DNA of 52,129 nucleotides from a virus, in IMG/VR virus record IMGVR_UViG_3300042922_000324, positions 1 through 52,129 of that record; one strand, written 5' to 3'. A program made the translations under genes and the position numbers. The notes beneath the pieces are model-generated. The model was not told the DNA's origin, ran no database searches, and saw nothing but the letters and a program-made list of their open reading frames with translations. Below, one piece after another: positions 1-5,914 of the stretch (the first letter of the stretch is position 1; every line of letters begins with the position of its first letter).

Positions 1-127
1 ATGTTTACAAGCTTATGAAAAAACACAGCATCCCAGGCAGTAGTCATAAAAATAAATGTAAATACAGTTATTAATTATAACAAATAAAAGGAGAGATTGG
101 AATGATTAAAAATATAAAACCTATAAA
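1..127. repeat. Terminal direct repeat (left copy) marking a circular genome
   Basis: These 127 bases are identical to 52003-52129. The repeat runs through the 3' end of one gene and the 5' end of the next, with no special structure. The length equals a common maximum assembler k-mer, so it looks like an assembly overlap of a circular or circularly permuted molecule rather than a biological terminal repeat. The unit genome is then 52,002 bp. Confidence 0.95.
3..74 (+). CDS. 3' end of cysteine-rich early protein (rest at 51588-52076)
   Basis: These are the last 23 codons and the stop of the gene that starts at 51588, seen again because the window overlaps itself by 127 bp. The frame carries the C-terminal cysteine-containing tail that ends KCKYSY. 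It is not a separate gene. Confidence 0.9.
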   Translation, partial: VYKLMKKHSIPGSSHKNKCKYSY

Positions 128-344
128 CAAATTGAGTGTTGAGAATGAAGCTGGAGAATTAGAAGTTATTGAACATGGTACAATCCTTGAGGTTAGTTTA
201 AAAAATAGAGAAGTTTTGATAGGTGAGCTTTGTTGGGTTGATGAAACAGCTTTCTTTATAAAGAGAGGCGAGAGAGAAATAGAAACTGAAATTGAGCTAA
301 AGGAAGTAGAAAATATAGAAGTTTTAAAAATTAGGAAATCTTAA
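102..344 (+). CDS. Hypothetical protein, 80 aa
   Basis: I do not recognise the family. The ATG is preceded by AAAAGGAGAGATTGG, a good ribosome binding site. The protein is acidic and predicted mostly beta-stranded in its middle (LEVIEHGTILEVSLKNREVL), ending with a charged segment. No membrane segment or metal motif is visible. It is in the long early operon that runs through the circular junction from the recombination and replication genes towards terminase, so an early or middle role is the most that can be inferred. Confidence 0.75.
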   Translation: MIKNIKPINKLSVENEAGELEVIEHGTILEVSLKNREVLIGELCWVDETAFFIKRGEREIETEIELKEVENIEVLKIRKS

Positions 345-380
345 AAATTGAATATTGTAAATATAAAGGAGCTGAATATT

Positions 381-602
381 ATGTCAAAATTTATGGGAAC
401 CAATTATGAAATGGACGTTACTAACGAATTAGAAGTTATATTTACAAACGATGAAGAATTAAAAACACCAGAAGAACTTTTGATTGATACTATACAAGCA
501 AGTTTCAACATGGGTTATGAGCAAGCTAAAGAATACAATAAGTATTTGAGAGGTTTGGCTATAGAGGAATTTAATAGGGGTTACGGGAGGCTTGCAAAAT
601 GA
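381..602 (+). CDS. Hypothetical protein, 73 aa
   Basis: The family is not recognised. An in-frame TTG at 348 exists, but ATAAAGGAGCTGAATATT just before the ATG at 381 makes 381 the likely start. The second half is helical (EELLIDTIQASFNMGYEQA and what follows) and amphipathic. Its stop overlaps the start of the next gene (ATGA at 599-602), so the two are translationally coupled. Confidence 0.7.
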   Translation: MSKFMGTNYEMDVTNELEVIFTNDEELKTPEELLIDTIQASFNMGYEQAKEYNKYLRGLAIEEFNRGYGRLAK

Positions 603-784
603 AAGATAAAACAGCAATTGGAATTGGGATAGTTGGAGTTTGGACAATGGCGGCTTTAAGCGGACTAACAGCCTCTATAGCAGTCGCAGGAGTGGCAACA
701 GTAGTATTACTATCTAAGAGAAATAAAGCGTATTTAGAGCTTAAGAAAGCTGATAAAGAGGTAACGCTGGGGAAGTTTAAGTAG
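599..784 (+). CDS. Small membrane protein, 61 aa
   Basis: It starts within the ATGA overlap with the preceding gene. Residues 6-39 form a long hydrophobic stretch (glycine/alanine/valine rich) that could be one or two membrane segments. A basic charged tail follows (LLSKRNKAYLELKKADKE). There is no recognisable family. It could be a small inner-membrane protein expressed early, for example in exclusion, but the sequence alone does not show that. Confidence 0.7.
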   Translation: MKDKTAIGIGIVGVWTMAALSGLTASIAVAGVATVVLLSKRNKAYLELKKADKEVTLGKFK

Positions 785-792
785 GTGATAAA

Positions 793-957
793 ATGAATAA
801 ATATTATTATGCAGTAACGCCACAACACGAGATATTTACTTTTAGCGGTAACTGTGAAGAAGCTGTAAAAGATTATATAAAGCATGTTAAGTCTTTTGGG
901 TGCAGGATAGAAGAAATTAGTAAATACAAATATAAAAAAATGTTGGAGGAGGGATAA
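793..957 (+). CDS. Hypothetical protein, 54 aa
   Basis: A short ORF with the ribosome binding site TAGGTGATAAA before ATG at 793. The product has a beta-strand then helix pattern (KYYYAVTPQHEIFTFSGN then CEEAVKDYIKHVKSFG) and a lysine/tyrosine-rich tail. It is packed between neighbours with gaps of under 10 bp, which supports its being real. No function can be assigned. Confidence 0.6.
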   Translation: MNKYYYAVTPQHEIFTFSGNCEEAVKDYIKHVKSFGCRIEEISKYKYKKMLEEG

Positions 958-959
958 AA

Positions 960-1109
960 TTGGCACTTTCTATATCTGAACAAAGAGAAGAAGCAATTAA
1001 TCAGATAGCGGAAGAAAAGAAAATAAGCACAGAACAGGCAGCAGAGATATTTAGACAGCAAGAAAGGGAGAAATTTTGGAATGATGAATATGAGAAGGAG
1101 TGGGATTGA
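960..1109 (+). CDS. Hypothetical helical protein, 49 aa, TTG start
   Basis: This begins with TTG at 960, preceded by TGGAGGAGGGAT. The whole product is charged and helical (SISEQREEAINQIAEEKKIS), rich in Glu, Gln and Lys, and could form a coiled coil or a small HTH. It overlaps the start region of the next gene. No family is recognised. Confidence 0.55.
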   Translation: MALSISEQREEAINQIAEEKKISTEQAAEIFRQQEREKFWNDEYEKEWD

Positions 1110-1110
1110 T

Positions 1111-1548
1111 GTGGCTATAAACATGATGTGTATGAATAGCAGATGTAAATATTACTGGGAAGATAATTGCACTAGGAATATAAACGAAGAAAGAATTGAA
1201 ATTGATGAAAATGGGAAATGTGAAACTTTTGAGTTAGGAGAAAGCGAGTGGTATATTGATTCTGCTTATGGAGAAATTGATCCGTTTGCAATATATCCAT
1301 TTAAACTTTACGGCTCTGTTTTAATTTTAGACAATGAAATACAAGACAGCAAACTTTCAACTGAAAAAGCTGAAAAAATAGAAGATTTTCATACAATATG
1401 GCAAAAAGAAAGAATTCAAGATTATCAAATAGAAAATTTTGAATTTGAATGCATAAACGAAGATGCTATTCAAAAATTTAAAATTGAATTAGCAAAATGG
1501 ATAAGCAAATGGAAGTACGCAGAAAATTACAGAAGCATGAAAGCATAA
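1111..1548 (+). CDS. DUF1540-like cysteine-rich protein, 145 aa
   Basis: The preferred start is GTG 1111, 10 bp after AAGGAG and 1 bp after the stop of the preceding ORF; an in-frame ATG at 1081 lies inside that ORF. Near the N-terminus the pattern C-x4-C-x7-C, then CETF, resembles the small metal-binding DUF1540 domain common in clostridia. The rest (from WYIDSAYGEIDP) is unrecognised and ends in a Trp/Lys-rich helix. It is the last gene before a strong terminator and thus closes the early operon. The function is unknown. Confidence 0.7.
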   Translation: MAINMMCMNSRCKYYWEDNCTRNINEERIEIDENGKCETFELGESEWYIDSAYGEIDPFAIYPFKLYGSVLILDNEIQDSKLSTEKAEKIEDFHTIWQKERIQDYQIENFEFECINEDAIQKFKIELAKWISKWKYAENYRSMKA

Positions 1549-1554
1549 TAAATT

Positions 1555-1583
1555 ATGCTCACCTGTTCGATATAGGTGAGCAT
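1555..1583 (+). terminator. Intrinsic terminator whose loop is the regulatory box
   Basis: A perfect 10-bp stem (ATGCTCACCT / AGGTGAGCAT) encloses the 9-nt loop GTTCGATAT and is followed by TTTTGTG. It closes the early operon upstream of terminase. The loop is the core of the dispersed TGTWCGNTAT box, so one element carries both a termination signal and a putative operator. Confidence 0.85.
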
Positions 1584-1596
1584 TTTGTGTTATAAT
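1564..1596 (+). promoter_or_regulatory. Box plus extended -10 promoter for the terminase operon
   Basis: TGTTCGATAT at 1564-1573 matches the dispersed box. Downstream, TGT-TATAAT (-10 at 1591-1596) is an extended -10 promoter with no clear -35. It would transcribe 1640 onwards, including both terminase subunits. The same TGnTAWAAT form precedes most other virion operons. Confidence 0.7.
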
Positions 1597-1639
1597 TAAG
1601 TATGTAATATAGTACAAATCGGAGGAATGAGGTGAGTGA

Positions 1640-1933
1640 ATGAATATCCAAGAAAAAGCTAATAAGCTTATTTACGCGCTAAGCTTAAAAGGATATATTT
1701 ACTTAGTCAGTAAAGAACAGTTTTTCAGCAGCAAATTTGGCAAAGTTTGCACAAAACATAAATTATTTGAATTAATACCAGTAGAAGAATATAATTTAAG
1801 ATTTCCAGACAATAAAAAAGATCCTAAAAAATGTACTGCGGTTAAACATGAAATGATTGAAACTTTTAAACCAATAGATATTTTATTATTGCTTGCTGAT
1901 GAATATAAAAAAGTAGGTGATATTAATGGTTGA
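1640..1933 (+). CDS. Hypothetical protein upstream of terminase, 97 aa
   Basis: This ORF begins at ATG 1640 after GAGGTGAGTGA. The product is lysine-rich with one Cys pair (Cys37 and the KKCTAVKHE segment) and a hydrophobic helix near the C-terminus (IDILLLLADEYKKVG). Family unknown. It is the first gene after the terminase promoter and overlaps TerS by 8 bp, so it is probably co-expressed with packaging genes. Confidence 0.7.
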   Translation: MNIQEKANKLIYALSLKGYIYLVSKEQFFSSKFGKVCTKHKLFELIPVEEYNLRFPDNKKDPKKCTAVKHEMIETFKPIDILLLLADEYKKVGDING

Positions 1934-2321
1934 AATGACAGAAAAACAAAAGGCATTTTGTGATTATTACATAGAAACTGCAAACGCTACAGAAGCAGCA
2001 AGACTAGCAGGATATAAGGGGAAAAATTTAAATAGAATGGCATGCGAAAACATGACAAAACCATACATTAGGGAATATATAGAACAAAGATTGAAACAAA
2101 TGGAGAATAAAAGAATTGCTGATGCTAAAGAAGTTTTGGAATATTTAACTAAAGTAATGAGAGGAGAGGAAAAGGATCAGTTTGGATTGGATGCTCCTCT
2201 TAGCGAAAGAACAAAAGCCGCAGAACTAATCGGGAAAAGATATGCTTTATTCAAAGACAATGTTTCAATTGATGCTAATGTAGGAGTTAGCATAATAGAT
2301 GATATTCAAGAGGAAGAATAA
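1926..2321 (+). CDS. terS: Terminase small subunit
   Basis: TerS recognises phage DNA and delivers it to the large subunit for packaging. Residues 4-45 (EMTEKQKAFCDYYIETANAT, then EAARLAGYKG) are the helix-turn-helix signature of the Terminase_2 family, followed by a helical oligomerisation segment (IREYIEQRLKQMENKR). The C-terminus SIIDDIQEEE is the usual acidic tail. Length 131 aa is near the family norm. The start is ATG 1926, after AGGTGAT. It is followed 2 bp later by the large subunit. Confidence 0.9.
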   Translation: MVEMTEKQKAFCDYYIETANATEAARLAGYKGKNLNRMACENMTKPYIREYIEQRLKQMENKRIADAKEVLEYLTKVMRGEEKDQFGLDAPLSERTKAAELIGKRYALFKDNVSIDANVGVSIIDDIQEEE

Positions 2322-2323
2322 GA

Positions 2324-3580
2324 ATGAATACAAGGCTAAGTGATATAATTGCACCTTCTTTCTATGATGTGCATTTAGACATTAAGAAAAGACAGCATAC
2401 TCATTATTGGGAAGAAGGCGGTAGAGGAAGTACAAAATCATCTTTTGTCAGCATTGAAATAATAGTTGGAATGACAAAAAACCCTAAAGCAAACACAGTC
2501 GTTTTAATGAAAGTAAAAGACTATATAAGAGATCAAGCTTTTGAGCAATTAAAATGGGCAATAGATATTTTAGGAGTTAGCCAATACTGGAAAATAAATA
2601 TAAGCCCTTTGATGATGACTTATATACCCACAGGGCAAAAGATAATATTTAGAGGCGGAGACGATCCGAAAAAGATAAAAGGCACTAAATTTCATAACGG
2701 AAATTGTGAATATATATGGTTTGAAGAAGTTGACGCATTTAACGGAATGGAAGAACTGCGGATGATAATACAGTCTCTTATCAGAGGTAAGGATTCTAAC
2801 CCAACTGTATTTTATACATTTAACCCACCTAAAAGCATTAAGTCGTGGATCAATCAAGAGGTAGAGCAACAAAAATTAAGAGCTGATACATTAGTACACC
2901 ATAGTACTTATTTAACTGTTCCAAAGGATTGGCTTGGAGAAATATTCATAACAGAGGCGGAGCACCTAAAAAGAACTAAACCAGATGCTTATAAACACGA
3001 ATACTTGGGAGAAGCAATCGGAACAGGTGGAGAAATATTCAGCAATGTAAAAACCGAAAGAATAACTGATGAACAGATAAACCGATTTGATAAGGTTAGA
3101 AGAGGCTTGGACTGGGGTTTTGCAGTAGACCCATTTACCTATGTTGTATGTCACTTAGATAGCACCAGGAGAAGATTATATATATACTACGAGCTTTATA
3201 AAGTTGGGTTAAGCAATAGACTTGCTGCAGATGGAATAAAAGAAGAAAATAAGCTTAATAAATTAGTAATTGCAGATAGCGCAGAACCTAAATCTATTCA
3301 AGAATTAAAAGATTTTAATATAAATATCAAGGGAGCTAAAAAAGGTCCAGGGAGCGTTGAATTTGGCATTAAGTGGCTTGAGGATTTAGAAGAAATAATA
3401 ATTGACCCAGAACGTTGTCCTAATGCAAGCAGAGAATTTACATCTTATGAACTTGAAAAAGACCATAACGGCAACTTTAAGTCTAGATATCCAGATAGAG
3501 ATAACCACACCATTGATGCGATTAGGTACGCATTAGAAGATGACATGGTGGAAAGAAAGTTCAGAGTAACAAGAGTATAA
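2324..3580 (+). CDS. terL: Terminase large subunit (PBSX/Terminase_3 type)
   Basis: This is the packaging motor ATPase and nuclease, 418 aa. The N-terminal ATPase has a Walker A-like GGRGSTKS at residues 32-39 and a Walker B IWFEE near 131-135. The RNase H-like nuclease has acidic residues in LDWGFAVDP (Asp263, Asp269), an Asp in VIADSAEPKS and a C-terminal DNHTIDAIRYALED. All expected motifs are intact. It directly follows TerS. Unlike most phages, portal does not follow it but lies 5 kb downstream, beyond an accessory block. Confidence 0.95.
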   Translation: MNTRLSDIIAPSFYDVHLDIKKRQHTHYWEEGGRGSTKSSFVSIEIIVGMTKNPKANTVVLMKVKDYIRDQAFEQLKWAIDILGVSQYWKINISPLMMTYIPTGQKIIFRGGDDPKKIKGTKFHNGNCEYIWFEEVDAFNGMEELRMIIQSLIRGKDSNPTVFYTFNPPKSIKSWINQEVEQQKLRADTLVHHSTYLTVPKDWLGEIFITEAEHLKRTKPDAYKHEYLGEAIGTGGEIFSNVKTERITDEQINRFDKVRRGLDWGFAVDPFTYVVCHLDSTRRRLYIYYELYKVGLSNRLAADGIKEENKLNKLVIADSAEPKSIQELKDFNINIKGAKKGPGSVEFGIKWLEDLEEIIIDPERCPNASREFTSYELEKDHNGNFKSRYPDRDNHTIDAIRYALEDDMVERKFRVTRV

Positions 3581-3664
3581 TGTCGTAGCTCAAACGAACT
3601 ACACTAAATCCATCTTTAACGAAATGTGATTAAGTAAAATCGTACAAAAATAATAAATTAATTA

Positions 3665-3693
3665 TTGACAAGTACGCTATAGGGTAATATAAT
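3665..3693 (+). promoter_or_regulatory. Consensus sigma-A promoter of a small RNA
   Basis: TTGACA (3665-3670), a 17-bp spacer and TATAAT (3688-3693) form a perfect consensus promoter. The spacer contains AGTACGCTAT, one mismatch from the dispersed box. The nearest start codon is 197 bp beyond the -10, and the intervening DNA folds into hairpins, so an untranslated RNA is likely. Confidence 0.75.
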
Positions 3694-3699
3694 TAAATT

Positions 3700-3851
3700 G
3701 TGGGTAATCACTTAAAATGTTAGTGTGCTTGGCAAGCAATTCTAACCAGAGATTTGTGCAGTTGCACTGTGTAAAGTAACTGCATACGACAGGAATCAAA
3801 ATCTCATATAATTCTCCTTTCCTTTCAATACCCTCGGTTAATTCCGGGGGT
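3700..3851 (+). ncRNA. Structured RNA 1, unknown family, downstream of terminase
   Basis: The segment after the consensus promoter has three helical domains: GTTAG/CTAAC (3719-3746) around TGCTT/AAGCA; GAGATTT/AAATCTC (3749-3805) enclosing TGCAGTT/AACTGCA (3757-3784); and ACCCTCGG/CCGGGGGT (3830-3851) followed by TTT. A pyrimidine tract ATTCTCCTTTCCTTT (3811-3825) is complementary to purine-rich Shine-Dalgarno sites. No ORF with a ribosome binding site lies within it. It could be a free small RNA or a long 5' leader of 3890. I match it to no known RNA family. Confidence 0.55.
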
Positions 3852-3889
3852 TTAAATATAAATTAAATAATCGGAGGCGATTTTTAAAT

Positions 3890-4192
3890 ATGAAAAAATT
3901 ATCAGATACCACAGCTGAAACCTTGATTGAGTTTTACTTAACAAGAAAGTCAAAGCTTAAAAATAAAGTTAAAAAGAGAAATGAACTTTTAAATTCTATA
4001 TCAGAAATAGATAGTGAAATTGAAGCTTTGAAAGACCAAATAATGAATGCAGAAATTGACTTGGGCATAAATTTAGAGGCTTTAGCATTAGCCAATGAAA
4101 ACAAACAATTTGTAGAGAATATAAAGTTTGAGTTATGCATAGAAAAATTAAATGATTTTCTCAAAATATCGAATGATCTTATAATTAGATAA
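3890..4192 (+). CDS. Coiled-coil protein, 100 aa
   Basis: Residues 15-60 are a charged heptad-like helix (KLKNKVKKRNELLNSISEID then SEIEALKDQIMNAEIDLG), giving a probable coiled coil. The C-terminus is also helical. A ribosome binding site ATCGGAGG precedes ATG with a longish spacer. It stands between two structured RNA elements and has no gene partner. The family is not recognised. Confidence 0.65.
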   Translation: MKKLSDTTAETLIEFYLTRKSKLKNKVKKRNELLNSISEIDSEIEALKDQIMNAEIDLGINLEALALANENKQFVENIKFELCIEKLNDFLKISNDLIIR

Positions 4193-4199
4193 ATGTAAA

Positions 4200-4330
4200 A
4201 CATTGGTTTTAGCGCATATGTGAAGCTATGCGTTCCGACTTTGCGGACAATAAAATCAAAGATCATACTTGCATATAAGCTTAATATGCCGCTTCAAAAA
4301 TTAAAGAAGGTGTTAACCTTCTTTTTTTAT
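4200..4330 (+). ncRNA. Structured RNA 2: three-way junction and terminator in a 3' UTR
   Basis: After the stop of 3890-4192, TTGGTTTT pairs with AAAATCAA (4203-4210/4252-4259), enclosing hairpins CGCATA/TATGCG (4213-4232) and TCCG/CGGA (4234-4247). A terminator AGAAGG-TGTTAA-CCTTCT with seven Ts follows (4305-4328). No promoter is obvious, so it is probably the structured 3' end of the upstream transcript. The family is unknown. Confidence 0.4.
4305..4329 (+). terminator. Intrinsic terminator
   Basis: A 6-bp stem AGAAGG/CCTTCT with loop TGTTAA is followed by TTTTTTT. It ends the transcript that carries 3890-4192 and structured RNA 2. Confidence 0.85.
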
Positions 4331-4336
4331 ACCCTC

Positions 4337-4435
4337 ATACGCCATTTATAGCCTCACAGTTAAATGAAATAACTTAACAAATGTATTTGTATTCCTTAAG
4401 ATTAAAATTCAACCTAGAGCGTATAAATGACGTAT
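4337..4435. repeat. Imperfect 19-bp inverted repeat around an AT-rich core
   Basis: ATACGCCATTTATAGCCTC (4337-4355) and the reverse complement of 4417-4435 agree at 16 of 19 positions; the core between them is 61 bp and AT-rich. No gene lies within. It sits between the terminator and the convergent hicB gene. It may be a protein-binding or recombination site, or a remnant; the sequence does not decide. Confidence 0.4.
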
Positions 4436-4446
4436 AAAGATTATGA

Positions 4447-4854
4447 CTATTTTTTATCTTTTATTCCTAATGTTTCTTTTAATGCTAATTGTAAAATAGC
4501 GGAAAAATTAACTTTTTTCTCAAGAGCAAGATTATCTAACCATCTAGGTATAGTTAAAGTTTTTTTAACTGCTTTATTTAACATTTCATCTCTTATTAAT
4601 TTCATATAAACTTCAACAAGCACTGTAAAACAACCCTTATCAAGTTTTAATAATTCTGGAGCAGTTGGACTGGGAATCTCTTCTTTATCTTCTTCAAAAC
4701 AATACAAATGCAGCTCAAGCGCATCTTTTGCCATTCTTAAAGCCTCTGCAATATCGTCGCCCTCTGTGATGCATCCAGGTAAATCCGGGAAAGTTACAGT
4801 ATATCCACCCTCCTCACAGACTTCAAAAATAGCCGGGAAAATATATCTATCCAT
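4447..4854 (-). CDS. hicB: HicB-like antitoxin without an adjacent HicA toxin
   Basis: The first 50 residues (YIFPAIFEVCEEGGYTVTFP and DLPGCITEGDDIAEALRMA) are the HicB partial-RNase H fold. The C-terminal 40 residues (PRWLDNLALEKKVNFSAILQ) look like a ribbon-helix-helix or HTH DNA-binding tail. In type II systems HicB neutralises the HicA mRNA interferase and represses its own operon. Here no HicA-sized ORF is found on either side. It has its own minus-strand consensus promoter and a good ribosome binding site (AAAGGAAGTG), so it may act as a stand-alone repressor or as an antitoxin against host HicA. Confidence 0.85.
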   Translation of the reverse strand: MDRYIFPAIFEVCEEGGYTVTFPDLPGCITEGDDIAEALRMAKDALELHLYCFEEDKEEIPSPTAPELLKLDKGCFTVLVEVYMKLIRDEMLNKAVKKTLTIPRWLDNLALEKKVNFSAILQLALKETLGIKDKK

Positions 4855-4876
4855 TCAAACACTTCCTTTCCATTGT

Positions 4877-4905
4877 ATTATATACGTATAATAAAGGCGT
4901 GTCAA
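4877..4905 (-). promoter_or_regulatory. Consensus promoter for the hicB-like gene
   Basis: Read on the minus strand, TTGACA, a 17-bp spacer and TATAAT point at the hicB-like gene 23 bp downstream. It is divergent from the boxed promoter at 4939, so the 34-bp gap between the two -35 elements could allow joint control. Confidence 0.8.
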
Positions 4906-4938
4906 TGCTTAAAGGTGTTCGGGGTTTGTTTAAAATAA

Positions 4939-4980
4939 TGTACGATATTAGTTGATAAATATATTAAAATGTGGTATACT
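4939..4980 (+). promoter_or_regulatory. Boxed promoter for the AbrB-like operon
   Basis: The box TGTACGATAT (4939-4948), then 3 bp, TTGATA, a 17-bp spacer and TATACT (4975-4980). This is the standard layout of the box-promoter class in this genome (compare 7093, 13380, 27947 and 26438-26479 on minus). It drives the block beginning at 5004. Confidence 0.8.
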
Positions 4981-5003
4981 TGTGTTAACGAGGAGGTGAC
5001 AGA

Positions 5004-5147
5004 GTGGAGATAGTAAAAGTACAGCTTCAAAAAACAAATGCTTTTATCAGTATCCCTAGAGAAATAAGAGAGACTTTAGGACTAAAAAAAGGTGATAAGA
5101 TGCTGATGAAAATTGAGAACGGGAAAATAGTAGTTGAAAAGTGTTAG
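5004..5147 (+). CDS. AbrB/MazE-type swapped-hairpin regulator, 47 aa
   Basis: A GTG start after GAGGAGGTGACA. The sequence VKVQLQKTNAFISIPREIRE followed by TLGLKKGDKMLMKIENGKIV is the SpoVT/AbrB beta-hairpin DNA-binding domain, also used by MazE-like antitoxins; it comprises the whole protein. No toxin is adjacent. It is the first gene of the boxed operon, next to divergent hicB, so it may be an autoregulator. Confidence 0.85.
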   Translation: MEIVKVQLQKTNAFISIPREIRETLGLKKGDKMLMKIENGKIVVEKC

Positions 5148-5158
5148 GGGGTAGAGGC

Positions 5159-5305
5159 GTGCTTAAAAAAATAAAAGTTAAGGCTGTAGCAGAAGTAATT
5201 ATGACGGTATGGGTTCATGAAGATGTGATAGGCAATCTAGAAATTGAGGATATAGAATCGGTGGAAGATATTAAAGATATAAGCGAATGGGAGGAAATTG
5301 AATAA
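5159..5305 (+). CDS. Hypothetical acidic protein, 48 aa
   Basis: Start GTG 5159 after TAGAGGC (a weak site). The product has a short beta-like N-terminus (KIKVKAVAEVIMTVWVHEDV) and a very acidic tail (IEDIESVEDIKDISEWEEIE). Such small phage proteins are sometimes DNA mimics, but nothing here proves it. Its stop overlaps the next start (TAATG). Confidence 0.55.
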   Translation: MLKKIKVKAVAEVIMTVWVHEDVIGNLEIEDIESVEDIKDISEWEEIE

Positions 5306-5481
5306 TGAGTAATAATAATTCATCAAGTGGAATAGGTTTCACAGGTTTATTAACAATAGTTTTTATAACTTTAAAACTTCTTAAAATAATATCATGGAGC
5401 TGGGTTTGGGTACTTTCTCCAATTTGGATAACAGTTGTAATTGTTCTTTTAGTGTTGGTTATTGGGATTTTGGTGGGTTAA
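5305..5481 (+). CDS. Small two-helix membrane protein (Fragile-X-F-named family)
   Basis: The protein has an N-terminal Asn/Ser cap, then membrane segments at about residues 10-29 and 37-57 separated by SWSWVWVLSPIWI. That motif is typical of a widespread family of tiny phage membrane proteins that databases call transmembrane Fragile-X-F proteins; the name carries no function. It is translationally coupled to the upstream gene through TAATG. Confidence 0.7.
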   Translation: MSNNNSSSGIGFTGLLTIVFITLKLLKIISWSWVWVLSPIWITVVIVLLVLVIGILVG

Positions 5482-5482
5482 A

Positions 5483-5659
5483 ATGTTGTCATGTAAATGC
5501 GGTTCAAAAGAATTTAATACAATTTACAATTATGCAAGCAAAGGAATTAAAAGAGTTCAATGTCTAAAATGTAATAGAGTATATGAATTTAAAAATGGCA
5601 TTAGGATAGAAATAGATTTGTGTAAACCGTGGCAATTAACAAATCATAGGAAAGCGTAA
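5483..5659 (+). CDS. Zinc-ribbon protein, 58 aa
   Basis: CKCGSKEF near the N-terminus and CLKCNRVYEF in the middle give two CxxC-type knuckles, the form of a one-domain zinc ribbon of the kind that binds nucleic acid. The start ATG 5483 is taken after TTTGGTGGGT; an in-frame TTG lies upstream within the previous gene. Function and partner are unknown. Confidence 0.7.
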   Translation: MLSCKCGSKEFNTIYNYASKGIKRVQCLKCNRVYEFKNGIRIEIDLCKPWQLTNHRKA

Positions 5660-5914
5660 ATGATGGAAAAGGTAATTCAATTCTTTAAATATCTAATAGA
5701 GCAAAAGAACTTGCCAGAAGATCATGCAATTAATGCAGCTGCAAAGTATTACAATGTAAATAGATTCGAATTAAGGAATCAGCTATTAAATTTGAATGCA
5801 ATTGAACCTGTTTCAAGTAATTGCGGACTGGAGCCAAATGATGAAAACTTAGATTTAATAGCTCAAGATATTAGTAAAGCTTGCTTAAGGGCAGAGAGGG
5901 GGAAAAGAAAGTGA
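5660..5914 (+). CDS. Hypothetical helical protein, 84 aa
   Basis: The ATG immediately follows the upstream stop. Residues 1-45 contain helices with AINAAAKYYNVNRFELRNQL, which looks like a small HTH or replication-accessory fold, followed by an acidic linker and a basic tail RAERGKRK. It overlaps the next gene by GTGA. A role with the replication-initiator-like neighbour is possible but unproven. Confidence 0.65.
   Translation: MMEKVIQFFKYLIEQKNLPEDHAINAAAKYYNVNRFELRNQLLNLNAIEPVSSNCGLEPNDENLDLIAQDISKACLRAERGKRK

Noticed and set aside
1-127. True terminal repeats for packaging
   Set aside because: The length equals a standard assembler k-mer and the sequence is ordinary coding DNA.
571-1124. 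Minus-strand ORFs opposite the first small genes
   Set aside because: They are hydrophobic mirror frames with no ribosome binding sites, and the plus-strand genes have good sites and tight coupling.
4855-4938. A HicA toxin gene next to hicB
   Set aside because: The region is occupied by two divergent promoters and has no ORF of 50-60 codons with the HicA pattern.
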